A stretch of 64,000 nucleotides of DNA, from the NCBI GenBank assembly GCA_002946415.1, contig NJPS01000020.1:124001-188000 (forward strand), written 5' to 3'. A program made the position numbers and the translations under genes. Every line of letters starts with the position of its first letter. Position 1 is the first letter of the stretch. Under the pieces are notes generated by a model, which was given only the letters and a program-made list of their open reading frames with translations, did not search any database and was not told where the DNA came from. Positions 54,686-64,000 of the stretch are shown here, piece by piece. Source of the DNA: Rutstroemia sp. NJR-2017a BVV2 (lineage: Eukaryota; Ascomycota; Leotiomycetes; Helotiales; Rutstroemiaceae).

Positions 54686-56242
54686 CACTTCACCTGCTTC
54701 GGACACGGAAGCTCTGCCTTCGAAAAGGGAAATCCAGAAAGGTATGTAAATATCGATAGTCTAGGGCTTCATATTGGTTGAGCTAACATCCCAATGCAGT
54801 GAAATGGTACCGCTCAACACTGTACAATGCAATCATACTCGGTCTTTGCAACTTCCTCGCCCCGGGTATCTGGGGTGCAATGAACAGTCTCGGCGCTGGA
54901 GGGGAAGAAACACCTCACCTTGTTAATGCAGCCAATGCCCTGACATTCTGTCTCATGGTTCTTTCCTGCTTTTTCTCATCCGTCCTTGTCAAATACATAG
55001 GTATCAAAGCATCACTCGTCTTCGGTGCAGTCGGTTATGCTCCATACGCTGCGGGTCTGTACTGTAACAACCGATATGGCACAGAGTGGCTCGTTCTCTT
55101 TGGGGCTGCTCTCTGCGGTATCTCTGCAGGAGTGTTTTGGATGGCTGAAGCTGCGATTGCCTTGTCCTACCCAGAACCACAAAATCAAGGCAGGTTTCTG
55201 GGACTCTGGCTCAGTTTCCGCGTTGCCGGTCAGATTCTGGGCGGAATCATAAATCTTGCCCTTAACGCAAAGAACTCCGGGGAAGGTAAAGTATCATACA
55301 ACGTGTACCTGGTGTTCATCGCATTGCAAGCCCTGGGCCCGTTCGTTGCACTTCTTCTCACACCTCCGGAGAAGGTCGAGCGTACGGACGGAGTGAGGCC
55401 GAACCTGCGTATTTCTGACTCTAGTTGGAAGGAGTTAAAATCAACAAGCAAGCTTTTCGTCTCTAAATACTTTCTCCTACTTATTCCGCTTATTGCACAA
55501 GGAGTATATAGTGAGGCAGTAATGTTCACTTATGAATCTGTGTGGTTGAGTGTGCGAGCTCGGGCACTAGGGTCTTTCCTCTCAGGAGTCGTTGCGCTAA
55601 TTGCAGGAAACTTACTCGGAGCCTTTTTGGATCGAGAAAAGTGGTCGTTAAAAAGGCGGGCAAGATGGTCGTTTATCGGTATCCTTGGTCTACAAGGTGT
55701 CTGGTGGATCTGGGGTACCGTGCTGGTCACCAACTATTGGGCCAAGAGCCCACTACCAAACTACGATTGGAGCGACGGAGGTGCATTTGCGAGAACCTTT
55801 CTTTTGTTTCTCGGTTGGGTATCGGGGTTTCAAATCAACTACTTATATTTGTAAGTGCTCTAGATTCATTCGAGGGTCGATGTTTTGGGTCTTGATTAAC
55901 GTTGATAGATATTTTATTGTGGGAAACCTTGCAAGAAGTCCAGAAGAGGTAGTCAGAATTGCTGCCTTGCTAAGAGGAACAGAATCGGCAGTCCAGGCCG
56001 TCAGTGTGAGTCCTCAATCTCATCCGGAGCAGTCTTGCGAAGCCGACCAAACTGACACGCGTTTATAGTATGGTTTGAATAGTATTGTGGTGATGGGGGA
56101 TATCGGAGGTGTATATCTCAACTTTGGACTTTGGGGTTTGGCTTTGATCCCGGGATGGTTGGTTGTGAAAGAGATCGGTGTTACACTTGGAGACCGGAAA
56201 CTGGAAAGGGAAAAGCAACTTGACACTGGGGATACAGAGTAG
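54654..56242 (+). CDS. UNC93-like membrane transporter (MFS-type, DUF895)
   Basis: Four exons, 54654-54741, 54800-55850, 55909-56005 and 56069-56242; 469 residues. A soluble N-terminal arm (about 30 residues) leads to KWYRSTLYNAIILGLCNFLA. About 11-12 membrane spans follow, with family landmarks APGIWGAMNSLGAGG, GAVGYAPYAAGLYCNNRYG, ISAGVFWMAEAAIALSYPE, GRFLGLWLSFRVAGQILGG and a late FQINYLYLYFIVGNLARSPEEV. UNC93-like proteins are common in ascomycetes and are presumed polyspecific transporters; the cargo is unknown. The genes on both sides are oxidoreductases, so export or uptake of the cluster's substrate is a fair inference. The coding sequence is intact. Confidence 0.9.
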
Positions 56243-56353
56243 AGATAGCTCAAACACCACGCGGCCAGAGAAAAACGGCGGATCGCTTCTCTCCGAACAC
56301 TCTGGCTCTGTTAAAATATCGCGGTGACGTTGTCGGGCGCACTGCTTTCTCGC

Positions 56354-57040
56354 TCATCGAATCGAATGGTTGAGTTTGGTAGTTCCAATGTATGTAAAGT
56401 CATAAATATTGGTACCCTTGCCAAATTGAATCTTTCCGCGCCCAACTCGCGCAGTTTCGATCATCTGAGGAGATGTTGCATGTCCCTCACCGAATAGCAT
56501 AGCAGCGCAAATCATTGTTGTGAATCTGTTTTTCTGCTTGCTCGCAGCAATAATTAGTTGCTCTGCTACAGCTTTTATGTGTGTAGTAGGACTCCATTTG
56601 CTCGGGCTCAGTGCATAAAGGATAGTCTTCCGTGACATTGACCAGGTCAGTCACATTGTTGTGAATCACCGATGAGCTTGACGTATAGATGAGGGCCTAG
56701 CTGGCACCGACGGCTTTGATACATTCGAAAACTTTGCAAGTTCCAATGATGTTGACGGCGGTGTAAATCTGCCGAGTGTTGCTTCGGGTCATCAACTTTG
56801 CTGTGGCTGTGTGGATGATGATGCGAGGTTTGACTTCCTGGATCGCTCGCAGAACCTGATTGCGAGAATTAAGAGTACCCTTAATGTTCTTCGCGCCATC
56901 AATTCGATTGTGGACAGTCTTGACATCGAACACTGAATATCCGAAAAATCTGTATTCTCATTCAACTGTTTGACGATGTGGTGACCAGGATAACCGGATC
57001 CGCCGACCACAAGCACGGGGTTGTGGAGATTTGGGGACAT
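56354..57040 (-). pseudogene. Broken ERG26-like sterol-4-alpha-carboxylate 3-dehydrogenase fragment
   Basis: Minus-strand relic of an NAD(P)-dependent 3-beta-HSD/SDR. The start, MSPNLHNPVLVVGGSGYPG, holds the cofactor loop, then NENTDFSDIQ. About position 56935 the frame slips, and MFDVKTVHNRIDGAKNIKG and then IQEVKPRIIIHTATAKLM continue in another frame. At 56697-56699 a TAG interrupts the conserved AV-G-S/ALIYTSSSSVIHNN block (YTSSSSV is a family motif). Near 56580 a second slip restores AEQLIIAASKQK, AAMLFGEG and MIETARVGRGKIQFGKGTN. Similarity ends at YDFTYIG near 56400, so the C-terminal ~150 residues are missing. Three lesions plus truncation make it non-functional. ERG26-type enzymes act in sterol C4-demethylation; paralogues occur in terpenoid clusters. 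Confidence 0.88.
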
Positions 57041-57409
57041 GGTGAGTGTTGGTACATTTTGATAGAGGCCAGAAGTAGTTGGAAGTGTCTTCGGCTTTTG
57101 TTGATGGAATGAAGTGAATGCAAAGAGGACATAGGTAGGCTACTAAGAGCACACGGTTGCTTGCCGTAGTGCAGTGGCACTAATATGCTAACCCTGTTTT
57201 CTTGAATTAGCGCTCTGGTATGTGCGGTGTTAAATGTTGGTTGTTTCTCAAAATCTACTTTCATTTGTTAGTACTGTATCAAGGTTATATCCAACATCTG
57301 CTTCGCCGCATAGCTGCCGGCAAACGAGCTGAAATGTCCACAATGCAATTCACTCTTCTTCAAACTCTTTCGAAATAATGAAACAAGAACGAGAATCAGA
57401 ATAACGAAG
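57041..57409. other. Divergent gap between two pseudogenes
   Basis: 369 bp between the start of the broken ERG26-like gene and the start of the broken FMO. It was presumably their shared promoter. No clear motif. Confidence 0.5.
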
Positions 57410-58016
57410 ATGGAAAATATTGAATACAATGTGGTCGTAATCGGAGCAGGTACGTCCCAAGCCAACCTGCAATATAGTAATTATCAGTTGATCTTTGAAA
57501 GGTCCAACTGGTATCGTTGTTGCAAGGTTCTGCATGGACATCCACCCGACATTTAGACTTGTCGTGTTGGAACAGGATATGGTGGTTGGAGGAGTATGGA
57601 GCTTAGGTAGGTTTAACGACTCTTGTACTCTACGTGACCATACGGCTAAGACTTCTGTAGCTCGCCAATACGAAGGATTCCGTTCCGAGAGCGGCTTGAG
57701 AATGACTGGTTTCTCCGATATGCCTATCACATTACCAGAAGACGCGGAGCAGTACCATGATACTTTCGAAGCAAAATACGTGACAAAGTATCAGGAAGAA
57801 TATGTCGATAATCACGTCTACAATGGCGAAAGCTTACGCGACCGTATCATATTCGGATATCAGGTACAAAGCCTGGAGAAGATTGACGGTGTTTGGAACC
57901 TTCGTGGAAGCACGAATGATGCCAAAATTATCCGTACTGCGAGATTGTTCGTTGCATCTGGATACAATTCCATTCCTCATATACCTAATTTTCCGAATCA
58001 AGACCAATTTCAAGGC

Positions 58017-58024
58017 CCCATAGT
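58017..58024. repeat. Left copy of 8-bp hAT target-site duplication
   Basis: CCCATAGT, identical to 58565-58572. Confidence 0.95.
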
Positions 58025-58564
58025 CAGTGATGGGAGTAGTGTACGGTCGTATTACGGTTGCTGGTTTCAGAGGCATACTAATTACATACCTACGTAGAAT
58101 TGTCAGTACCATATATATCTATATATATAGCCTAAACTGAGTAATATTGAGGATATACTGAAACACTGGAATGCTCGATGGAATACATTAGGATTACCTG
58201 ATTAGGAAGATATAAATACTATACCTAGTAGTCTCTACCTGAACTCTTTAAAGAAGGAAGCAGGATAAGAAGAAAGAGAGGCTAAAAGGGTAGGGAGGAA
58301 GGGGTTGGTCTCCTCCCCCTAGCTTTATAGCTTCATAGCTTCACAATTGCCTAATTAGGAAGTTCAAATCCTTAGTAAGTCTTAGGAATATACCATATTC
58401 CGGTATCTCAGTATATTGCTAATATTAGTGATATTTAAGCTGGAACTGTATACCGCTAGTGATATAGAATCTAATAATTACCACCCGGAATATATCTTCA
58501 AGATCCACATGTCTCACTATAGTAGGGCGCATACAAAACACTGAGAATACTAGTCCCATCACTG
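58025..58564. mobile_element. Non-autonomous hAT-superfamily element (MITE-like), 540 bp
   Basis: Terminal inverted repeats: left end CAGTGATGGGAGTAGT (58025-58040); right end, reverse complement, CAGTGATGGGACTAGT (58564-58549), 15 of 16 identical. It is flanked by a perfect 8-bp target duplication CCCATAGT at 58017-58024 and 58565-58572. The CA(G)TG-type ends and 8-bp duplication are the hAT signature. The interior is A/T-rich with TATATATCTATATATATAG and has no transposase frame, so it would need a transposase from elsewhere. It interrupts the FMO reading frame. Confidence 0.92.
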
Positions 58565-58572
58565 CCCATAGT
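58565..58572. repeat. Right copy of 8-bp hAT target-site duplication
   Basis: CCCATAGT, identical to 58017-58024. Confidence 0.95.
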
Positions 58573-59764
58573 GCACCAGAAAGAATTTGGACAGATTTCA
58601 AAGATAGCACTGGCCGCAGCTTCTGCCTATACGTCGATTTCGGTAATAGGGGGTGGCAAATCCGCTGCTGATATGGTTTATGACTATGTAAAGGCTGGGA
58701 AAAAAGTTCACTGGATTTTCCGAAAGACTGGAGAAGGTCCGGCTGCTTTTGCTGGTGCTCAAGGTCGAAGACAATACAAAAATGGAGCCGAAATGTCTGC
58801 GACACCTTTTTTCGCTGGCCTCAGCCCTTCGTGCTTCATACTGAAGTCCTGGTGGACCCGGGCAATTCACCAATCATCGTTTGGCAATAACATGACCACC
58901 AAGATTTGGAAGGGCGCCGACAAGGCCGCTGCAGATGTCGCCAGCTTCGATACTCGAGATGGTGCTCTACCTGGCTTTGGAAGCCTGAAGCCGGACACGG
59001 AGATATTTTGGTGCAATGGACCTATCGGTCTCATTCACCATGATGATTTTTGGAATACAGTTGCAAAGAATGTCCACGCTTATCGCAGCGATATCCAAAG
59101 GCTTGAGTCAAATGCAGTAGTCCTTAAAGACGGTTCGAAAGTTCCCGCAGATATTCTTTTCTGTGGAACAGGGTGGGCTCATAAATCTCCCTTCCTCGCA
59201 GAGAAGCAAACCGTTGAATTTGGTCTACCACATCCACCAGAAGACGACCCAGAACCAACATCAAAAATGTGAGCCGGCTTGCTGGAAGCTGCAGATCGAC
59301 AAGTGGTCTCCAATTTCCCAAAACTTGGAAACCCTCCTGGTCACTACCACAAGGAGAGGAACCTAACGCCGTCCAGACTTTACAATGGAATCGCGCCTCT
59401 TAACGACGGCTCCATCGTGTTCGTTGGTCATGTTGTTCTTTCCAATGCTTTCCGCTCGGCCGATGCTCAAGCAATTTGGTTGACCGCGTATTTCGATGGC
59501 AACGCCAAAATTCCTTCGAGCGAACAAGCAACAAAGGAGATAGCATATGCTAAAGCTTTTTCTAAGCGGCGATATCCTGCACATGGCGCTACTGGCAATT
59601 ACTTTCATCTTGACCTAGTAGGTTATACTGACAAACTCATGGCCGATGTGGGCTTGGAATCGCATAAGCAAAAGGACTGACTTGGTAATTTCATGGATCC
59701 ATGTATTGCGAGCGATTACAAAGATGTGAAGCGTGAGTATCTCCAGAAGTATGGATTCACTTAA

Positions 59765-60738
59765 TTGAGGAAAGAACTTGGGAGGTCTCATAGGATTAGA
59801 TTGTTACCACGTTGTGAAGTTTGGAGGCTTAACTTACTTTCTAAGCACGTTCATGTCGGTAGTCACAAACCAAGCAAGGCTCTTGTGTAGATACTGTCAT
59901 TGAAGATTAGAAGCTTCTGCCTTGAATGAGATCGATAGTAAAGTAGGGCTAGAACGGTTTTCACAAATACTGTTTCCCTTGTTTAAGGCAAGATGAGCAA
60001 GGCATAAGGATAGAGTTCATTTATGTAGGTAATATATCGGCATAAGTCAACGTGATAATTCCCGCAGTCAAATATAACACTAGCCCAAACTGGTAACAAA
60101 CGCGCGATGCTGGACATTTCATCGCAGGCGCCGAAAAGGGTAGCTTTCACGCAACTGGTATATCCTCAATCCCGCTCAGCTTTCAAATTTTTTTTTCAAA
60201 GATGCTAGGCCAAACAATAAAGTAGGCGTGCTATATTCTCCGGAATATGTTTGCCAATAGTCTTAAAGCCAAGCATGGTCTTATATCATTATCCGGCTCC
60301 TAATTTCTCCTTTTTTCCCTCGGAGCCATCTCAATCGTTATACTGAGCGAAATTCCGACCCATTTATGGGGCACATCTGTCAGCCTGCGTGATAGTAGTC
60401 GCATGCAGTACTAGTACTGTCGGCATGAACGGAAACATGATGGTGATGCAGGGGTGGCCGTAAAGCTGGAAACATGTAGCCTGTTCTCATTTACAGTAGC
60501 AATTTTGTACGTACGAGGTGTCGTACCCACATCGCCAATTGCCCATTACACAAGCTTCTCCTCGCATGTCTACGCCAACAGAGTATAAAAATATGTATAC
60601 TGCCCGTCCGTTCCTCTCAGAAAGTCATCAACGGTCACATTCTCTGCATCTTCAGCAGATTCGCCCTCATTGTCAGTCTCAACTCAATCCCACTCCCCAA
60701 TCAGTTTCAACGTTCGTAAACATCAGCACCGACAAAAC
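59765..60738. other. Intergenic region upstream of the lipase gene
   Basis: 974 bp, A/T-rich on the left, with a run of nine T at 60189-60197. It ends in the lipase core promoter (TATA at 60584) and a C/T/A-rich leader. No gene seen. Confidence 0.5.
60584..60593 (+). promoter_or_regulatory. TATA box of the lipase gene
   Basis: TATAAAAATA, 155 bases upstream of the ATG at 60739, followed by a C/T-rich leader. A typical core promoter position for a regulated fungal secreted enzyme. Confidence 0.65.
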
Positions 60739-62169
60739 ATGTTTCTCTCGGCGCAATTCTTACTTTTATTTCTCATATCAAGGACTCAGGCTCTGGATCA
60801 GCCTCAGACAGGCATAGGTCAAGCATCCAACTTTAATATCAGCGCCGATGAGGCGTTGAACTACGGGTGCGGCGAGATATGCCAAAAAGTCCTGGCTTCC
60901 ACCAACGCTGGTGACCTCCAAACCATGGGAACCTCATTCGACTTCGATTTTTATGCCACAGCGAAGAATTTCTCTGCTTCATCCGCCGCTGGCGACTTGC
61001 TGAAGCTTGTACCCATCAATAGCACTCAGCTCACTATCCCCGATGGTATGAGTACATTTCGATTCCAGTATATCTCTAAAAATGTCGATGGGAAATCTGT
61101 ACCAGCCACTGGATTTATCGCATTCCCATTTTTAAAACCCGATAGTGGAAAATATCCTCTTGTCGCATATGCTCACGGAACTATTGGCGTCTTCCCTGGC
61201 TGTGCTCCCTCCTCTTCTCCAACTCTGTTCAACTATGACAGCTGGGGTCCGCTAATGTTCCGCGGGTATGCTATTGTGGCGACTGACTACGCTGGCCTTG
61301 GGAATAACCACACTACACACAAATACTGCAGTTACGTCGACCACGCAAACGACCTGTACTATTCGGTCCAGGCAGCTCGCAAAGCCTTTCCTGGAGTTTT
61401 CACCAAAGACTGGATGAGCATTGGTCACTCTCAAGGAGCCGGTGCAGTATGGAAGCTATCTGAGCACCCACTAGTGCAGTCTTCTAGCTCTGGATATCTT
61501 GGGACTGTTGCAGTATCTCCTGGACCTAAGCTCTATGATACGGTAGTAGCTGTCTATAAGCAGATTCTTCCTCGCCCAGACTATCATCAATATGTTTTAA
61601 GTGCTGAGCAAGGCCATCTCATTTACGGAATCATACAAGCATTTCCCAATTACACGGCTCCATGGCGTGGTGAAGAGCTCGGGAAGAGGATGGGGCTTGC
61701 TAATCTCGGTCAGATGTGCACTCTAGCTTTTATGGGCCTATCATTCGACTTGCAACGAGACCAGCTCTTCCTCCCCGGTGCCAGCGTTGAAGACGATGAG
61801 ATACTTAAGCAATTCCAGAGAGTCCATGCTCCAGGCCAAGGTGATCGGGCCTCACGCCCAATGCTTGTCATACACGGTATGAACGACACTTCGCTTCTCA
61901 TCGAGAAAACCGAGGAGGCAGTTCGGGACGCTATGTCAGCAGGAAATGAAATTGAATTCCTCCGCTACCCTGGACTGGATCATTCGGCGACATTGACTTC
62001 TTCCTCACCAGTCTGGTTGAAGTATATTGACGAGACATTCGCTCGGACGCGTAAATTTTCAAACTCAACAATCAGAACCGTAGAGCCATTCAATCTCGCC
62101 GCAGCCAAAACACCATTGGAGCTTCCACTGAATGAGCAGCCATTGCTTGGGATTCTCCCAACATCCTAA
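60739..62169 (+). CDS. Secretory lipase (Candida Lip-type family)
   Basis: One exon, 476 residues from the ATG at 60739. An in-frame ATG at 60670 exists, but 60739 opens with a clear signal peptide (MFLSAQFLLLFLISRTQALD), so I prefer it. Landmarks of the secretory lipase family: FRFQYISKNVDGKSVPATGF, LVAYAHGTIGVFPGCAPSS, GYAIVATDYAGLG, the nucleophile elbow IGHSQGAGAVW, the acid in VIHGMNDTSLLIEKT and the His in PGLDHSATL. Cys residues are spread as in disulfide-bonded secreted relatives. It hydrolyses acylglycerols or related esters outside the cell. Its place beside the oxidoreductase cluster and a Zn2Cys6 regulator hints at scavenging of lipid-like or ester substrates. Confidence 0.92.
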   Translation: MFLSAQFLLLFLISRTQALDQPQTGIGQASNFNISADEALNYGCGEICQKVLASTNAGDLQTMGTSFDFDFYATAKNFSASSAAGDLLKLVPINSTQLTIPDGMSTFRFQYISKNVDGKSVPATGFIAFPFLKPDSGKYPLVAYAHGTIGVFPGCAPSSSPTLFNYDSWGPLMFRGYAIVATDYAGLGNNHTTHKYCSYVDHANDLYYSVQAARKAFPGVFTKDWMSIGHSQGAGAVWKLSEHPLVQSSSSGYLGTVAVSPGPKLYDTVVAVYKQILPRPDYHQYVLSAEQGHLIYGIIQAFPNYTAPWRGEELGKRMGLANLGQMCTLAFMGLSFDLQRDQLFLPGASVEDDEILKQFQRVHAPGQGDRASRPMLVIHGMNDTSLLIEKTEEAVRDAMSAGNEIEFLRYPGLDHSATLTSSSPVWLKYIDETFARTRKFSNSTIRTVEPFNLAAAKTPLELPLNEQPLLGILPTS

Positions 62170-63054
62170 GCATCTGAAAGGACTCTACTGCAAACAGTAT
62201 GAGATAATTTGGTTTGATTTAGGGGCTCTAGCCAGAATGGGGTCAAATCAGGCTTGATTTTTCTGATTCAGATCGATTTTTTTTGATATCTTTTGCTCGC
62301 ACTAATATCAAAGGGTGGCCTGTCATGTGGTGGGATGGCTGTAGAAATTGAAGAAGTGGTTTTGGCACCATTGTAACTTACATCTCCATATCTTTACTTC
62401 AGTACTAAACATTATGTGTATTCTATAATACGATTCACTCTCAACGAATTCTTGCTCGCAAATGCTATATATATATTCTAAGAATACCGGGCAACGTTTT
62501 CTAACAAGAAGAACTCTTCATCACCGGAGTGACTTCGTTTAGAAGGGATTTCGAGCGATTTTTGGTGAAATCCTTATGAAGAGTTGTTTTTCGAAACCTT
62601 TTGATATTAAGATTGTAATGCATAACTTCTATTGCCACATGGAGCAGATTCAAGGCTGAAGCCAAACTCAACTAGACCTAGAGTGGATACGGTACATACG
62701 AGCCAACACCCGCAGGAACAGGGATCGCGTGAATGTCTCCCATTCCGGCTAGCGCAGCAAGGAACACGACGGCAAAAGATTAAGGTTTGAGCTCCCTGCC
62801 AAGCCTGCCAGTGCTACCACCGATGTATTTCTCCGATTCTTCTTTCCGATCCTTAATCTCCATCAGGGATCGCAGGAATACTTCTAAATTGAGTATGGTG
62901 TCGACGCTGCAGATTGCATTCTGGATAGCTTTATCCACAGCATACCGCCCGCCCTCGGGGATGCAAATCGTCCCTACGAAGTACTTCGTAATCTTACATG
63001 ATCACAGCATCAACCTGCGGCTCTGGTGAAGCTCCGTGGCAGGCTGGCAGCATC
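62170..63054. other. Intergenic region, lipase / Zn2Cys6 regulator
   Basis: 885 bp. A/T-rich on the left. On the minus strand about 62779-63005 lies a start-less open frame of about 75 codons with protein-like composition (for example GTICIPEGGRYAVDKAIQNA); I do not recognise it and give it low weight. Confidence 0.4.
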
Positions 63055-64000
63055 ATGAAAACCATTGGCCCGTTTGACAAGCGTCGCACACTCCGCCGGT
63101 GCCAGCAATGTCGCGCAAGTCGAACCAAGGCAAGTGTGCCATCGCAATCCAGAGGACGTTGAGGAACTATGCTTACCATATCACCCAGTGTGACGGCAGG
63201 CGGCCATGCCATGCCTGCAAAAATCGCCGCACTAAATGCCAAGACCAATCGTTTCCTATTATGAGACAGTATGAAATCCTCTCGCCAAACGTGTCGCCAG
63301 CGGTGCCAGACCCTTCTGCGACGTGGCCGAAGAGCCAGATAAGATCACTGGCGGAATATCTCACCCTGGCTCAACAGTTTTGGGGGAGGTGCCCTTCTCC
63401 CGTGACCCGCCCGTTCACGACAACTTGCTTCCTGCGCCTGATTCAAGAGAACGAAAGTATCCGAGATGCTGTAGTCGCCATTGGCGCTGCGTATGCGATC
63501 CACAGTCAAAAAGCAACCGGCCTCTCAGACGAGAGCGGTCTTGCGGACTTCTTACAACGCAAGGTGTACGCCAAGATTCAAGGGCGGCTACGAGAGCCTG
63601 ATCCACACGTTGACCCTTCGCTACTTCCGCTTGTTGTTCTTCTATGCATCGCACAGGTAGGACGATATTAATCGAACCCCTTTATTCCACGTGGACTAAA
63701 CATACTTAGGTGATGACTACTAAGTCCACCAATATCTGCTTGCAACTCTTAGACCAGACAACTCTTTACCTAGTCATGCCACGTGGGCCTCACGGATTCT
63801 CGACGGAGTTCGAAAAGTCTTTCCTTTTGCTCTTTCGGGTGTTCCAAGGGATGGGGAGCTTACAACGTGATCAAAGCACCGGGTTCGGAGATCGGCATTG
63901 GCGCAGAACCATATCCGAAGCCAGCGTGCTGCAGTTTAGTGAAATTCGGGACCAGGATACTTTCTTCTTCGAATGCATCTGTACTTTTATGGCTGCTCTG
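63055..64000 (+). CDS. Zn2Cys6 transcription factor, N-terminal part (runs off the window)
   Basis: Exons 63055-63129, 63189-63656 and 63710-64000 (still open at the edge); about 278 residues seen. The splice at 63130-63188 joins LRRCQQCRASRTK to CDGRRPCHACKNRRTKC, forming a perfect CX2CX6CX5CX2CX6C binuclear zinc cluster, the DNA-binding domain of Gal4-type regulators. The intron has a GC donor (GCAAGT); without it the cluster is lost. After the zinc cluster come a linker and the start of a helical middle-homology-like region (WGRCPSPVTRPFTTTCFLRL, DAVVAIGAAYAIHSQKA), usual for fungal pathway regulators. It is the last gene of the accessory block and may control the monooxygenase/transporter/lipase genes; that is inference from position only. 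Confidence 0.88.
63130..63188 (+). other. GC-AG intron in the Zn2Cys6 gene
   Basis: 59-bp intron, donor GCAAGT after AAG, acceptor CACCCAG, CTTAC-like branch site near the end. It restores the exact zinc-cluster spacing; the nearest GT donors give either a stop or a wrong CX8C spacing. Confidence 0.85.

Larger units (their letters stand above)
57410..59764 (+). pseudogene. Broken FAD-dependent monooxygenase (FMO-like) with hAT insertion
   Basis: Three coding pieces before the insertion (57410-57449, 57502-57606, 57661-58024) join through two clean introns to give VVIGAGPTGIVVARF (FAD loop), GGVWSL and ARQYEGFRSESGLRMTGFSD, standard FMO layout. At 58024 a 540-bp hAT-type element starts; at 58573 the same frame goes on with HQKEFGQ, ISVIGGGKSAADMVYDYV (NADPH loop) and DILFCGTGW. 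Two in-frame TGA codons follow (59270-59272 and 59678-59680), both where a Trp would be expected. After the second, the usual FMO tail (DPCIASDYKDVKREYLQKYG) runs to a TAA at 59762-59764. So three lesions in about 2.3 kb. The former substrate is unknown; the neighbour BVMO and SDR suggest a joint pathway. Confidence 0.9.

Noticed and set aside
58340..58385. tRNA-like B-box (GTTCAAATCC) in the hAT element
   Set aside because: No matching A-box, acceptor stem or cloverleaf can be formed around it; the element ends define a DNA transposon, not a SINE.
59270..59680. Selenocysteine or stop-codon readthrough at the two TGA codons of the FMO
   Set aside because: Ascomycetes of this type lack selenoprotein machinery, the codons replace Trp-like sites, and the gene is already broken by a transposon.
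1..64000. CRISPR array, rRNA or tRNA genes, bacterial-type operons
   Set aside because: No regularly spaced direct repeats, no rRNA-like blocks and no convincing cloverleaf found by eye; introns and gene content are eukaryotic.

Overview
This window is nuclear DNA from a filamentous ascomycete (Pezizomycotina). Genes are broken by short introns of about 45-70 bp with GT-AG ends and CTAAC/CTRAY-like branch sites, there are no operons, and the set includes fungal single-copy markers (Mec1/ATR, Mip1, Med17, Isn1, Cox16, fungal ATP-PFK). A leotiomycete is my best guess, but that is inference from general protein resemblance, not a search. I found no tRNA, rRNA or CRISPR array. I inferred about 52 introns by joining reading frames across splice sites; each protein-coding model given here adds up to a whole number of codons.

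From about 1 to 45 kb the window is housekeeping: mitochondrial GatA (HER2, -), a secreted/vacuolar 5'-nucleotidase-like phosphoesterase (+), a class I O-methyltransferase (-), IMP 5'-nucleotidase ISN1 (+), 6-phosphofructokinase (-), Mediator MED17 (+), a PARP-type zinc-finger nuclear protein (-), dihydroxyacetone kinase (+), COX16 (-), the MEC1/ATR checkpoint kinase (+, 12 exons), a retropepsin-like orphan (-), a SLX8-like RING protein (-), mitochondrial DNA polymerase MIP1 (+), an alpha/beta hydrolase (-) and an F-box protein (-). Genes mostly alternate in strand, so gaps are divergent promoters or convergent 3' regions.

From about 46 to 64 kb the content is accessory: a GPI-anchored Ser/Thr-rich DUF4215 protein (+), a bacterial-luciferase-like flavin monooxygenase (-), a Baeyer-Villiger-type monooxygenase (+), an UNC93-like transporter (+), a broken ERG26-like sterol dehydrogenase (-), a broken FAD monooxygenase (+) interrupted by a 540-bp non-autonomous hAT element, a secretory lipase (+) and a Zn2Cys6 regulator (+) that runs off the right edge. 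Three flavin monooxygenases, an SDR, a transporter, a lipase and a regulator side by side look like a catabolic or secondary-metabolism cluster that is half decayed.

The most unusual signals are: (i) a repeated switch from C-rich to G-rich coding sense near the 3' end of at least nine genes of either orientation; (ii) the hAT insertion with a perfect 8-bp target duplication inside an otherwise continuous FMO reading frame; (iii) three GC-AG introns, two of them in MEC1; (iv) a retropepsin-like protein with a DTY in place of the catalytic DTG/DSG; (v) a PARP-finger protein with repeated RGRK...VKKEE modules. No unknown multi-gene defence-type system was evident.
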